Shown here piece by piece: positions 47,201-54,970 of a stretch of DNA of 64,000 bases. A program made the translations under genes and the position numbers. The first letter of the stretch is position 1. The number at the start of each line of letters is the position of its first letter. The notes beneath the pieces are model-generated. The model was not told where the DNA came from, did no database searches, and worked only from the letters and a program-made list of their open reading frames with translations. The DNA is from Flavobacteriales bacterium (GTDB taxonomy: Bacteria; Bacteroidota; Bacteroidia; Flavobacteriales_C; GCA-002722245): the NCBI GenBank assembly GCA_947444925.1, contig CANFBW010000002.1, positions 1 to 64,000 of the forward strand. Reading direction: 5' to 3'.

Positions 47201-47592
47201 TATACAAGCAATCAGATAGTCTTACCACATATTACGATAGCGGAAAACCAGCGCTTTCTTGCCGCTACGACAAAGGCTTGTTGCAAGGGCAGTACATTAA
47301 ATATTTTTACAATGGAAATATTCTCGAAGTAGCAAATATTGAACATGATTTCGCCAATGGCAAAAGCACTGACTATTATGCCAATGGGAAAATGATGCAG
47401 CAAGAAAATTACATTTGCAACGCGCAGCATGGCCAGCAATTGAGCTATTTTGAAAATGGAATCTTGCAAAAAGACGAAGGGCGGTATATGGGAAATTTGC
47501 ACGGAACAATGAAGGCATACAATAAAGCAGGTACTTTGCTTGTTGATGCTGAATACCGTCATGGAATGCTGGTTAAAAATAATATGAAATGA
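44260..47592 (+). CDS. Giant exported TPR plus MORN_2/YwqK-repeat protein
   Basis: A 1110-residue protein with signal peptide (LLFPAAAQ). Residues about 30-200 form TPR-like helical repeats (REYTKAIAQFEQI, GRYDESADVLQKLI). From about residue 340 to the end it is an array of roughly thirty short repeats of the type YY-x-NG-x-[LIVM]-K-x-E-x-x-[FY]-x-x-G-x-x-x-G (for example YYANGELKTQLFYKSDSLDG), the MORN_2/YwqK-type repeat. Such repeats form long beta-hairpin ribbons, probably for protein or surface contact. It overlaps the next gene as ATGA, so it is translationally coupled to a transglutaminase-like protein. No enzymatic domain is visible. Confidence 0.8.
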   Translation: MKSLFSLVFFVVLLFPAAAQTEVYIDSHDIAAQGMAFVISREYTKAIAQFEQISPNDTNYTLAQLEMVLSHFELNHDSTVVQMCNKGIAWDGEWDHLFREYLIESLTRLKDSSAFKQIVLAQRRYPFNEDFILLEATALQKWGRYDESADVLQKLILRNPFNKNAHYFLGQMMADKGDFIRATLSLEAFLMLSTESNVKTSAALVMLSNIFKNKHDVTIKNAKKNNLFKDEEELMESGLALKDGYHSEAPLDDPIVRQSDVLMKNLTFQKGSNDFWMNLYVPFFVKVKEQGMIRAYTYQFLSFLDHKELQKGVKKFAIEIEKFRTFATSYFEKINEVSIIVVLGKSVAAPKYYDDGNMVSTGKKDGETRSGTWYFFYESGALESVLNYDNAGHKVDSAYDFYSDGKIKTRAFYVADLLEGKYSEYYANGELKTQLFYKSDSLDGLQKTYYANGALKESIDFKNGQRHGGDVEYDNAGNKETELWYSQGELEGVQKGFYPGAILKSEVPYKAGLREGAALFYHKNGKLSSKGKYLAGKAVGPWEDYFSNGKMERSYFFNAQEQMADSVCTFYTNGKVESKTLFNKEGVKEGNARFYSYKGKLLSEFNYKKDLLKSYSYYSAQGTLLSSGNKTMLNYDDYGHLSSKGEFKNGKRIGRWEFYYPNGEISAIGTYTIAGDFDGLYENYYQSGVVKDRSYYSNGMLNGRYTAYHENGKVKSEGWYKEGQNAGQWMWYYANGMPEQKSYFTNGETTGELEDYNADSTLDYVRKYKDGHFQSIHYYDAQGKLTAAVDTKNGNGTFTYKGENNAVEYQRSYQYSVLHGKAKKILKNGILLAEENYVHGVLDGPQIYRYPNGQISLQANYIFGDEQGTWKYFNEDGSLSLERHYSFGNLCDSSLWYFPSGTLQTKKHYNDMGQESGLSTWYYENGKIKKESDNAFNEREGWTTDYDPQGRVICKRFFENGNTAFVKGLAANGKDSVFYDVYKQSDSLTTYYDSGKPALSCRYDKGLLQGQYIKYFYNGNILEVANIEHDFANGKSTDYYANGKMMQQENYICNAQHGQQLSYFENGILQKDEGRYMGNLHGTMKAYNKAGTLLVDAEYRHGMLVKNNMK

Positions 47593-49526
47593 GAAGTGTA
47601 GTCTTGCTGAGTTTAATGGCACTTTGCTATAGTGCGCCTTTACTTTCGCAAAAAGTAAACTACGATTCGTTGCAAATAAAATACCGCGATGAGCCAGCTG
47701 TTTTCAGTATTGACAAGGAGCACATGCACATTGCAGTGAAAGACGATAAATTGAAGGTGTATTCAGATCATCTTTCGGAAATTTGTTATTTGAAAGACAA
47801 CGCGAAGTCGTATGCCGATAAGGCCATGTACTACTCGTATTTCACCGCGCTTGATCGCATCACCGCGTATTCACTGGTGCCGAAGGAAAAGGCGAATAAG
47901 TTTGAAAAGATACCTGTCACTGAATTTAGCGACAACAATGTTTTGTCGTCGAGTGTTTTTTTTGACAGCAGTAAAAAAAAGTCTTTTGTTTTTCCAAAGG
48001 CCGTTAAAGGCGGTGTTGGTCATTTGGAGTACAGAGAAACATACAATGATCCTAAATTTATTGGTGTGTTTTATTTCAATTCTTATTTGCCTGTTTTGCA
48101 TGCTGAATTTTCGCTTACTTTTCCATCTAATGTAAAAGTGGAATACATTTTACGCAATACAGAAAAGTACGCGATTGGTTTTTCGAAGGAAGAAAAAAAA
48201 GGCAATACAATTTACAGATGGGTGGCGAAGGATATTGCAGCGTATGATGTGCAGGACCACGCTCCCGCAATTAGTTATTACGCCCCACATTTGATTTTGC
48301 GCATCACGCAGCTTACCCACAAAGACGGTACAGTTGAGAAGGTTTTGCCCGACGTGGATGCGTTGTACAATTGGTATTACAGTTTGGTGGAAAAAGTAAA
48401 CAGTGAAAAAAATGAGGACTTGCAAAGTTTGGTTGATTCGCTTACTGCGCAAATTGTAAGTAAGGATGAAAAAGCAAAAACGATTTTCAATTGGGTGCAA
48501 AACAACGTGAAGTATGTGGCCTTTGAAGACGGCATGGGAGGCTTTGTGCCTCGCGAAGCACACTTGGTTTGCCAACGCCGTTATGGCGATTGCAAAGACA
48601 TGGCAAGTATCATTACCACTATGCTGCGCGCAGCGGGATTGGAAGCGCACCTTACTTGGATTGGCAGTAGAGATATTCCTTATACGTACGCAGTGGTGCC
48701 AATGCCTATTGTTGACAACCACATGATTGCGGCCTACAAAAAGGAAGATGGAACTTATGTTTTTTTAGATGCTGTTGGTTCGTACACGCCCTATGGATTT
48801 CCAACGTCGATGATACAGGGAAAGGAAGCACTTGTTGAAAATGGAAAGGGAAAATACAACATTGTAAAAGTGCCTGAAATCGACAAAGAAAAAAACAGAA
48901 GGAGTGATTCAGTGCTCTTGCGCATTGAAGATAAAGTTTTGGTTGGCAAAGCCTGGATGGATTGTCGTGGCTACGATAAATTGAATTTTGTGTACCGCAT
49001 GATTAATAAATCGGAAGATAAATATCCCGATATTTTGAAAGGCTATATTGACAAAGGAAGCAATAAAATTGAACTGCAAAATGTACAGGTAGCGGGCCTC
49101 AACAACAGAGATACCAATTTGTTGGTGCAATACGATTTCAAGCTTCCCGATTACGCTAAATTTGTGGGCGATGAAGTATATGTAAATTTGTTTTTAGAGA
49201 AAGAATTCAAGGGTAGAAATATTGATATTGCAAAACGAAAAAGTATACCGCTGGAGTCGGATTACAAATATGTTGATCGCGAAATTGTTCGTTTAGAAAT
49301 TCCGAAAGGCATGGAGCTGGATTATTTGCCAGCATCAGTTTCGTACCACCATGCACTGTTTGGCTTTGATATAAAGTACCAAAAAGTGCAAGGCGAAGTG
49401 CTTTTGTCAAAATCGGTGTACATCGATTATTTGCTTTTGATGGAAGAGAATTTTGAAGCATGGAACACCATGGTGAAGGAGCTCAATAAAGCATACAATG
49501 AAGTTGTGATTTTAAAAAAGAAATAA
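47589..49526 (+). CDS. Exported DUF3857/transglutaminase-like protein, catalytic triad intact
   Basis: A 645-residue protein with signal peptide (LLSQ). The N-terminal half is DUF3857-like (DRITAYSLVPKEKANKF, GHLEYRETYNDP). From about residue 290 it carries a transglutaminase-core domain with Cys in RRYGDCKDMA, His in VDNHMIAAY and Asp in VFLDAVGSY, so the triad is intact. The C-terminal part is beta-rich. Periplasmic location is expected. Members act as cysteine-type transferases or peptidases, but no substrate can be named. It is coupled to the MORN_2 protein by an ATGA overlap and followed by a catalytically altered paralogue 3 nt downstream. Confidence 0.83.
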   Translation: MRSVVLLSLMALCYSAPLLSQKVNYDSLQIKYRDEPAVFSIDKEHMHIAVKDDKLKVYSDHLSEICYLKDNAKSYADKAMYYSYFTALDRITAYSLVPKEKANKFEKIPVTEFSDNNVLSSSVFFDSSKKKSFVFPKAVKGGVGHLEYRETYNDPKFIGVFYFNSYLPVLHAEFSLTFPSNVKVEYILRNTEKYAIGFSKEEKKGNTIYRWVAKDIAAYDVQDHAPAISYYAPHLILRITQLTHKDGTVEKVLPDVDALYNWYYSLVEKVNSEKNEDLQSLVDSLTAQIVSKDEKAKTIFNWVQNNVKYVAFEDGMGGFVPREAHLVCQRRYGDCKDMASIITTMLRAAGLEAHLTWIGSRDIPYTYAVVPMPIVDNHMIAAYKKEDGTYVFLDAVGSYTPYGFPTSMIQGKEALVENGKGKYNIVKVPEIDKEKNRRSDSVLLRIEDKVLVGKAWMDCRGYDKLNFVYRMINKSEDKYPDILKGYIDKGSNKIELQNVQVAGLNNRDTNLLVQYDFKLPDYAKFVGDEVYVNLFLEKEFKGRNIDIAKRKSIPLESDYKYVDREIVRLEIPKGMELDYLPASVSYHHALFGFDIKYQKVQGEVLLSKSVYIDYLLLMEENFEAWNTMVKELNKAYNEVVILKKK

Positions 49527-49529
49527 ATT

Positions 49530-51527
49530 ATGAAGTTGAATACCATGAAATTTGTATTATATTTTTTTGCGCTGCTTTCTTTCAATGCATTGTGCGCCCA
49601 AAGTGAAGATCCGAAGGATATAGAATACCACAATTATGATTGGAGCGCAACCGCATTGCGTAGTTCAATTTCAGTCGAAGAGGCGAAATTTGAAGTGGTA
49701 TACACAAAAGATTTTTTGGCTACTGAGTATATTTTGCTTGGTGATACACTTTTTGAATTCAATACGGTACACCGCAAAATAATGCTCAACACCGATGCAG
49801 GCGTTGATAATTTTAATAAGGTTTATATTTCGACCTATCAAGGACAAGTTGTTTTGATGTTGAAGGCGCGCTCGATTTCAAAAGATGGAAAGGTGACGGT
49901 GTTTGATAAAAGCAATATCAAACAAGTTGAAAACTATGAAAATGCCGGTCCTTACACGATCTTTGCCTTGGAAGGTGTTGAGGTGGGCAGCGAAGTGGAG
50001 TATGTGTATACGGTGAAAGTGGTGATGAACGATATTAACTACGATTCTCGTGTTTTTCAAAATACATTCCCCACTAAAAATTCACGTTTCGAATTTATTT
50101 ATCCGAAGCATTTGGTATTTGCATCGAAGTCTTACAATGGATTGCCTGATGCAACAACCGACAGCACTGCCGATGGAAAAAACAGATTCATTGTTGATGC
50201 TCCTTACATTCCTGCAGAATCAAACGACAAGTATGCGCCGGGTGATGCTGCTTTGCAACGCTTGGAATTTAAGTTCAGCAAAAATACATTGAAAGGAAAT
50301 GTGGAGAAAAACACTTGGGATGACGCCGCAAAAAAATTCTATGCAGCATTGTACGAAACTCGAGATGCCAAGGCGTACAAAAAAGAATTGAAGTCGGTTG
50401 ACAAGATGCTCAAAACATTGAAATTGAAGGATCTTCCTGAAGAAGAGCAGGTTCGAAAAGTGGAGCATTACATCAAGACCAATATTGAAATCAGCGGCGA
50501 TGCTTCTGCTTACTTTTTGTATGATGTGCTGGAGAAAAAAAGAACTTCAGCTTATGGTATGGCGCGCCTTTTTGCTTTTGCGCTGACTGCTGCGGGTATT
50601 GATCACCAATTGGTGATGACCAGCAATAGAAAACAAATTCCATTTGATGGCGAATTTCAGAGTTGGCATTATCTGCAAAAATTCTTGATGTATTTCCCAA
50701 AATACAATAAAGTGCTATCTCCCACAGATGTTGCGTTTCGCTATGGATTGGTGCCGAGTGGATTCGCGTATACCGATGGAATGGTGGTGAAAGTAATTGC
50801 TCTTGGCGATATGAAGAGCGCGGTGGCTCGAGTGATGCATATTGATGGTCCGGCTGACTCTTTGAACTATGACAATCTCTTTATCAATGCAGATTTTGGC
50901 GATGCTTTCGACGATTGCAAACTCAACGTTGAACGTCGTATTTTGGGCTATGAAAGTGTGTCGTTTCAATCGCAGGTTAAATTTTTGAAGGCAGAGCAAA
51001 AAGAAGAACTGGCCAACAATCTGCTTAAGTTTGCGGGCGAAGATGCACAGGTCATTGAGCATCAATTTGCCGATGAAAAAGAAGGTGATGTTTTTGCCAA
51101 TCCATTTGTGCTCAGAGGAAAAGTACAAGTAAATTCACTGCTTGAAAAAGCAGGTAATAAATACCTTTTCAACATAGGGAGCACCATTGGCCGTCAAGAG
51201 GAAATGTATCAAGAAAAAGAACGTGTTTCCGACATCGAAATAGATTATCCGCATTCGTATTTGCGTGAAATAAAATTCAATGTGCCTGAAGGTTTCGTGG
51301 TGAAAAATATGGAAGAATTAAATATGGATGTTTTCGCACTGGAAGACGGGAAGAGAACGATGGCTTTTACTTGTAGTTATGTTCAACAAGGGAATACGTA
51401 TATTGTGTCGGTAAAGGAGTATTATTCGGAAATCCGCTTGCCTAAAACGGCCATTGATGTTTTTAGAAAAGTAATCAATGCGGCAGCCGACTTCAATAAA
51501 AAACAACTGATTATTCAAAAAAAGTAA
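49530..51527 (+). CDS. Transglutaminase-like paralogue without the catalytic cysteine
   Basis: A 665-residue exported protein (signal peptide ends ALCAQ) with the same DUF3857 and transglutaminase-like layout as the upstream gene (VFDKSNIKQVENYENAGPYTI, ALEGVEVGSEVEYVYTV). At the place of GDCKDMA it reads SAYGMARLF, so the catalytic Cys is absent. A His (FQSWHYLQKFL) and an Asp (LSPTDVAF) remain near the expected places. It is most likely a non-catalytic binding or regulatory partner of the active paralogue. Codon usage and length look normal, so it is not a decayed gene. Confidence 0.75.
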   Translation: MKLNTMKFVLYFFALLSFNALCAQSEDPKDIEYHNYDWSATALRSSISVEEAKFEVVYTKDFLATEYILLGDTLFEFNTVHRKIMLNTDAGVDNFNKVYISTYQGQVVLMLKARSISKDGKVTVFDKSNIKQVENYENAGPYTIFALEGVEVGSEVEYVYTVKVVMNDINYDSRVFQNTFPTKNSRFEFIYPKHLVFASKSYNGLPDATTDSTADGKNRFIVDAPYIPAESNDKYAPGDAALQRLEFKFSKNTLKGNVEKNTWDDAAKKFYAALYETRDAKAYKKELKSVDKMLKTLKLKDLPEEEQVRKVEHYIKTNIEISGDASAYFLYDVLEKKRTSAYGMARLFAFALTAAGIDHQLVMTSNRKQIPFDGEFQSWHYLQKFLMYFPKYNKVLSPTDVAFRYGLVPSGFAYTDGMVVKVIALGDMKSAVARVMHIDGPADSLNYDNLFINADFGDAFDDCKLNVERRILGYESVSFQSQVKFLKAEQKEELANNLLKFAGEDAQVIEHQFADEKEGDVFANPFVLRGKVQVNSLLEKAGNKYLFNIGSTIGRQEEMYQEKERVSDIEIDYPHSYLREIKFNVPEGFVVKNMEELNMDVFALEDGKRTMAFTCSYVQQGNTYIVSVKEYYSEIRLPKTAIDVFRKVINAAADFNKKQLIIQKK

Positions 51528-51528
51528 A

Positions 51529-52017
51529 ATGAAAAGCGCCGAACAGTGGATACAGCAGCTGCAACTGCAAGCCCATCCTGAAGGTGGGCATTTTAAAGAA
51601 AACTACCGTGCGCTAACGATGCACGGCGATAGAAACATTGCTACGAGCATTTATTTTTTATTGAAGGGCGGTGAACTGTCTCATTTGCACCGACTGACAG
51701 CTGATGAAATGTGGTATTACCATGCGGGGCATGCGCTTAAAGTGACCGTGATCGACCAAGAAGGGCACTTAGAAGAATATTGTGTTGGTTCAGATTTCGA
51801 GAAAGGGGAAGTGTTGCAGTTGTTAATTCCTGCGGGATGTATCTTTGGATCAGAAGTATTGGGTGACGCGAAACACTTTTCGCTGGTGGGCTGCATGGTG
51901 AGTCCGGGCTTTGATTTTAGAGATTTTGAATTGTTTAGCACCTCTCAACTTTTAGCGCTGTATCCTCAACATGAAGTGCAAATAAAAAAATTAACAAAGG
52001 AAAAGTACTTATATTAG
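51529..52017 (+). CDS. Cupin_5 (DUF985) family protein
   Basis: A 162-residue single-domain cupin. The opening LQLQAHPEGGHFKENYR is the family signature. Further motifs are TSIYFLLKGGELSHLHRL with metal-binding His residues, EMWYYHAGHAL, and LIPAGCIFGSE. It is cytosolic and the substrate of this family is not established. It starts 1 nt after the preceding stop and probably sits in the same transcript. Confidence 0.88.
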   Translation: MKSAEQWIQQLQLQAHPEGGHFKENYRALTMHGDRNIATSIYFLLKGGELSHLHRLTADEMWYYHAGHALKVTVIDQEGHLEEYCVGSDFEKGEVLQLLIPAGCIFGSEVLGDAKHFSLVGCMVSPGFDFRDFELFSTSQLLALYPQHEVQIKKLTKEKYLY

Positions 52018-52043
52018 TTCGTATAAAGCACAAGAGCGCTACT

Positions 52044-54836
52044 ATGAAACTAAGACTACTATTGTTTTTATCCTTATTGTATTCGGCGGTAACGCTGGCT
52101 TTTTCGCCCAGCATGTACACATTCACCGCGAGTGAATACGACAATCACCAAGAGAATTACAGTGCAGTATACAACAATTCTGGATTGCTCTATGTCGCCA
52201 ATGCATACGGTTTACTTGAGTATGACGGATACGAGTGGAATAGGATTGCGTTGCCTGACGGCAAGAGTCCTGTTTCATTGTGCTTAAAAGACGGCGTGGT
52301 ATATGTTGGAGGCAACGATGAGTTTGGTTACATCAAGTACTCGCGCGGTGCACCTTCTTGCTATCAATCATTGGCGTCGTTACTGCCAACTGCTGAGAAG
52401 AATAAAATTGGTTGGCTTGACCATTGCGTGGAGGCGAATGGCAAAGTGTATTTTTCAAACAACGAAAAGGTGATCGTTTACGATGGCCAGTCGGTTTTGG
52501 TGCTAAAGCCTACAAATGGAAATTCGTTTTTGTCGCTTGATTACAGCATGGGGCAGTTGTTTCTTTTTGAGAAGGGTAGAGGAATTGGCGTTTTTGAAAA
52601 CAACGACATTGAATGGATGGGCAGTTCTGTTGCGAATTTGAATGTGGTGAACATAGAGAAAGTGTCTTCTAAGTTGTACTACTTGTATACTGTTGATGGT
52701 ATTTACAAATTTGATGGTGTACACGCTGAAAAAATCGAGAAAACTAATTTTTTGAGTACGCTTGTTGTAACGCAAGTGCTGGCAAAAGGCAGTAAAAAAG
52801 TGCTGTGCACGGAACTGGGCGGCGTTTATATTTTAGACGATCAATTGGATGTGCAATCTCATTTTGACCACAGCAACAGCAAGCTCAGTACAAATTTTAT
52901 TTATGGTGTGGCTGAGAACAAAGAAGGTGATCTTTGTTTTGCAAGTGCGAATGGGATTGCACTTTTGAACGCGAGTTCGTCACTCTTGAATATTGACGCA
53001 GCAAGTGGTTTGTATGGCGCAGGGTATTGTTCTTTGTTGGTAGGTGATACTATGTATTTAGGGACTTCGCAGGGCTTGTTTTTTGCGCCGAATTGGAAGT
53101 TGAAAGGGGAAAAGAAATTTCAAAAGGTAGCCAATGTAAAAGCCTATGTTTACGACATTCATTTGCAAAATGGGGCATTGTTTTGCGGTAACCGAGCTGA
53201 AATGTATCAAATTATGTCCGATGGCGCGAAGGTGATTTCTCCAAGCACTTATCGCGGTGCATGGGGCATACACGCAGTTCCTGGCAGAGATGATGTTTTT
53301 TTGGTAGGTACCTATTCGGGCATCGATGTGTATCGTTTTGAAAACAAGGAATGGAAATTTTCAAATGCAATAGAGGGCTACACTGCGCCAGGCCGAAATT
53401 TTGAATTTGATGAAGAAGGCAATATTTGGGTGGCGAGTGGATTGGCTGGATTGTATAAATTAAGTATTTCCAAAGATTTTGCAAAGGTGTTGAAGAGTGA
53501 GGAGTTTTGTAAAAAATTCGCTGTTAAAAGCGACTATTTTATAGAACTGATAGAATGTGGAAAAACAATTTTAGTATCGTCTTATGGCGGTGTTTTTAAA
53601 GTTGAAAATGGCGCTTTGGTGAAGGATGCTGCATTCACTGCCTTGGGTTTGCCCTTTGAGCGCCTTCGAAAAATAAATAACGATTTGATATATACAGTTC
53701 AAAAGAGAACACCCATCGTTTTGCGTCGCAAAGGGTCTGTTTTCACGCTCGATTCAGCACATATTTTAAACAACGTGAATATAGAGTTGATTGGTAATTC
53801 AGAGTGGATCAGCACCAGCTCTCCTGATGAATACATGGTTGGAACGCCCGATGGTTTTTTGCTCTCCAACAACGCTTCTCTCAAAAAATATTACGGTAAA
53901 CTCACCGTTCGTAAAATTCAAAACATCAATACTGACAGCACGGTGATTGGTGGCAATGTTGACGAAATTGCAGTTTCATATGACAATCATGATCTACGTT
54001 TTACTTTTGCATACTCACCTTTAGAGCGTTTTTATTCGCTTGATTGGTACGTGCTTTTAGAAGAAGACGGCGCGGGCGAATGGAAGAAAGTAGAGAAGGC
54101 GCATTTTAAAGAGTTTTCAAATTTACGCGAAGGCGACTACACGTTGCGCGTTAAGGTAATGTGCCGTTACAATACCTTAGACGAAACCAGTGTTTCTTTT
54201 AAAGTACTTCCTCCGTGGTACCGAAGTTCTTTAGCAAAGGTGCTGTATTTGCTTTTGTTTTTGTTGACCGTGTTTTTGGTATACCGATTTACACAACATC
54301 GGGTAAAAAAAGTGAGTGCAAAAATGCAGGCCGAGAAGGAAAGAGAATTGATGGTGCAAGAAAAAGAATTCAAGGCTGAGTTGCTGAAAAAGGAGTTGCA
54401 AGAAAAAGAAACGGAGATGTCATATATGGCATTGAATTATAGTCAGAAAAAAGATTTGCTAGAACATGTGAGTGACAAGCTGAATGAATTAATGGGCAAG
54501 CTGGATGATCCGCGCGCATTGCGCGCGGAGATAAAAGGACTGGAGTTCTCGTTGAATAAATCGGAAGATGGTGAAGAACGAAAGTGGCAGGAATTTCAAG
54601 TGCTTTTCAATAGAGAACACAACGACTTTTTAGATAAAATCAAAGTGCTTGATCCAAAAATAAAGGAATCAATGCTGCTTATGTGTGTTTATATTAGAAT
54701 GGGCAAAAGCAACAAAGACATTTGCGACCTCATCAATATTTCGATCACCGCGCTCGACAAAAGAAAATCGCGCCTGCGCGAGAAATTCAATGTTGCAGGA
54801 GAGCTCACGCTGAATGAGTTTTTGCGTTTGCTTTAA
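52044..54836 (+). CDS. Membrane-spanning propeller/Y_Y_Y sensor with C-terminal HTH (copy 1)
   Basis: A 930-residue one-component regulator. It has a signal peptide, then about 600 residues of two-component-regulator-type propeller repeats (GLLYVANAYGLLEYDGYEW, VVYVGGNDEFGY, YLGTSQGLFFAP). The Y_Y_Y domain around residue 650-720 contains FAYSPLERFYSLDWYVLLEE. A membrane span follows (VLYLLLFLLTVFLVYRF), then a charged coiled coil (about 755-800) and a C-terminal HTH (RMGKSNKDICDLINISITALDKRKSRLREKF) of the LuxR-like kind. There is no kinase or receiver domain, so an external signal would act directly on a membrane-anchored DNA-binding domain. Ligand and targets are unknown. Confidence 0.83.
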   Translation: MKLRLLLFLSLLYSAVTLAFSPSMYTFTASEYDNHQENYSAVYNNSGLLYVANAYGLLEYDGYEWNRIALPDGKSPVSLCLKDGVVYVGGNDEFGYIKYSRGAPSCYQSLASLLPTAEKNKIGWLDHCVEANGKVYFSNNEKVIVYDGQSVLVLKPTNGNSFLSLDYSMGQLFLFEKGRGIGVFENNDIEWMGSSVANLNVVNIEKVSSKLYYLYTVDGIYKFDGVHAEKIEKTNFLSTLVVTQVLAKGSKKVLCTELGGVYILDDQLDVQSHFDHSNSKLSTNFIYGVAENKEGDLCFASANGIALLNASSSLLNIDAASGLYGAGYCSLLVGDTMYLGTSQGLFFAPNWKLKGEKKFQKVANVKAYVYDIHLQNGALFCGNRAEMYQIMSDGAKVISPSTYRGAWGIHAVPGRDDVFLVGTYSGIDVYRFENKEWKFSNAIEGYTAPGRNFEFDEEGNIWVASGLAGLYKLSISKDFAKVLKSEEFCKKFAVKSDYFIELIECGKTILVSSYGGVFKVENGALVKDAAFTALGLPFERLRKINNDLIYTVQKRTPIVLRRKGSVFTLDSAHILNNVNIELIGNSEWISTSSPDEYMVGTPDGFLLSNNASLKKYYGKLTVRKIQNINTDSTVIGGNVDEIAVSYDNHDLRFTFAYSPLERFYSLDWYVLLEEDGAGEWKKVEKAHFKEFSNLREGDYTLRVKVMCRYNTLDETSVSFKVLPPWYRSSLAKVLYLLLFLLTVFLVYRFTQHRVKKVSAKMQAEKERELMVQEKEFKAELLKKELQEKETEMSYMALNYSQKKDLLEHVSDKLNELMGKLDDPRALRAEIKGLEFSLNKSEDGEERKWQEFQVLFNREHNDFLDKIKVLDPKIKESMLLMCVYIRMGKSNKDICDLINISITALDKRKSRLREKFNVAGELTLNEFLRLL

Positions 54837-54865
54837 CACGTCGGTGATATCCATTGAGGGATAGC

Positions 54866-54898
54866 TTTGATTTTTGGCGGCTTTTTGCTTTATATTTG
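54866..54898 (+). promoter_or_regulatory. Putative promoter of the second propeller regulator
   Basis: TTTG (54866-54869) is followed after 21 nt by TATATTTG (54891-54898), which matches the Bacteroidota -33/-7 arrangement well. The leader of about 65 nt contains an 8-bp inverted repeat (CAATTGCT and AGCAATTG). Copy 2 therefore has its own promoter. Confidence 0.6.
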
Positions 54899-54970
54899 TT
54901 TGAAGTACACGAACAATTGCTTTATCTTGTGTGGCGCTACTGCTCCAGCAATTGCTGTAAATAATATACT

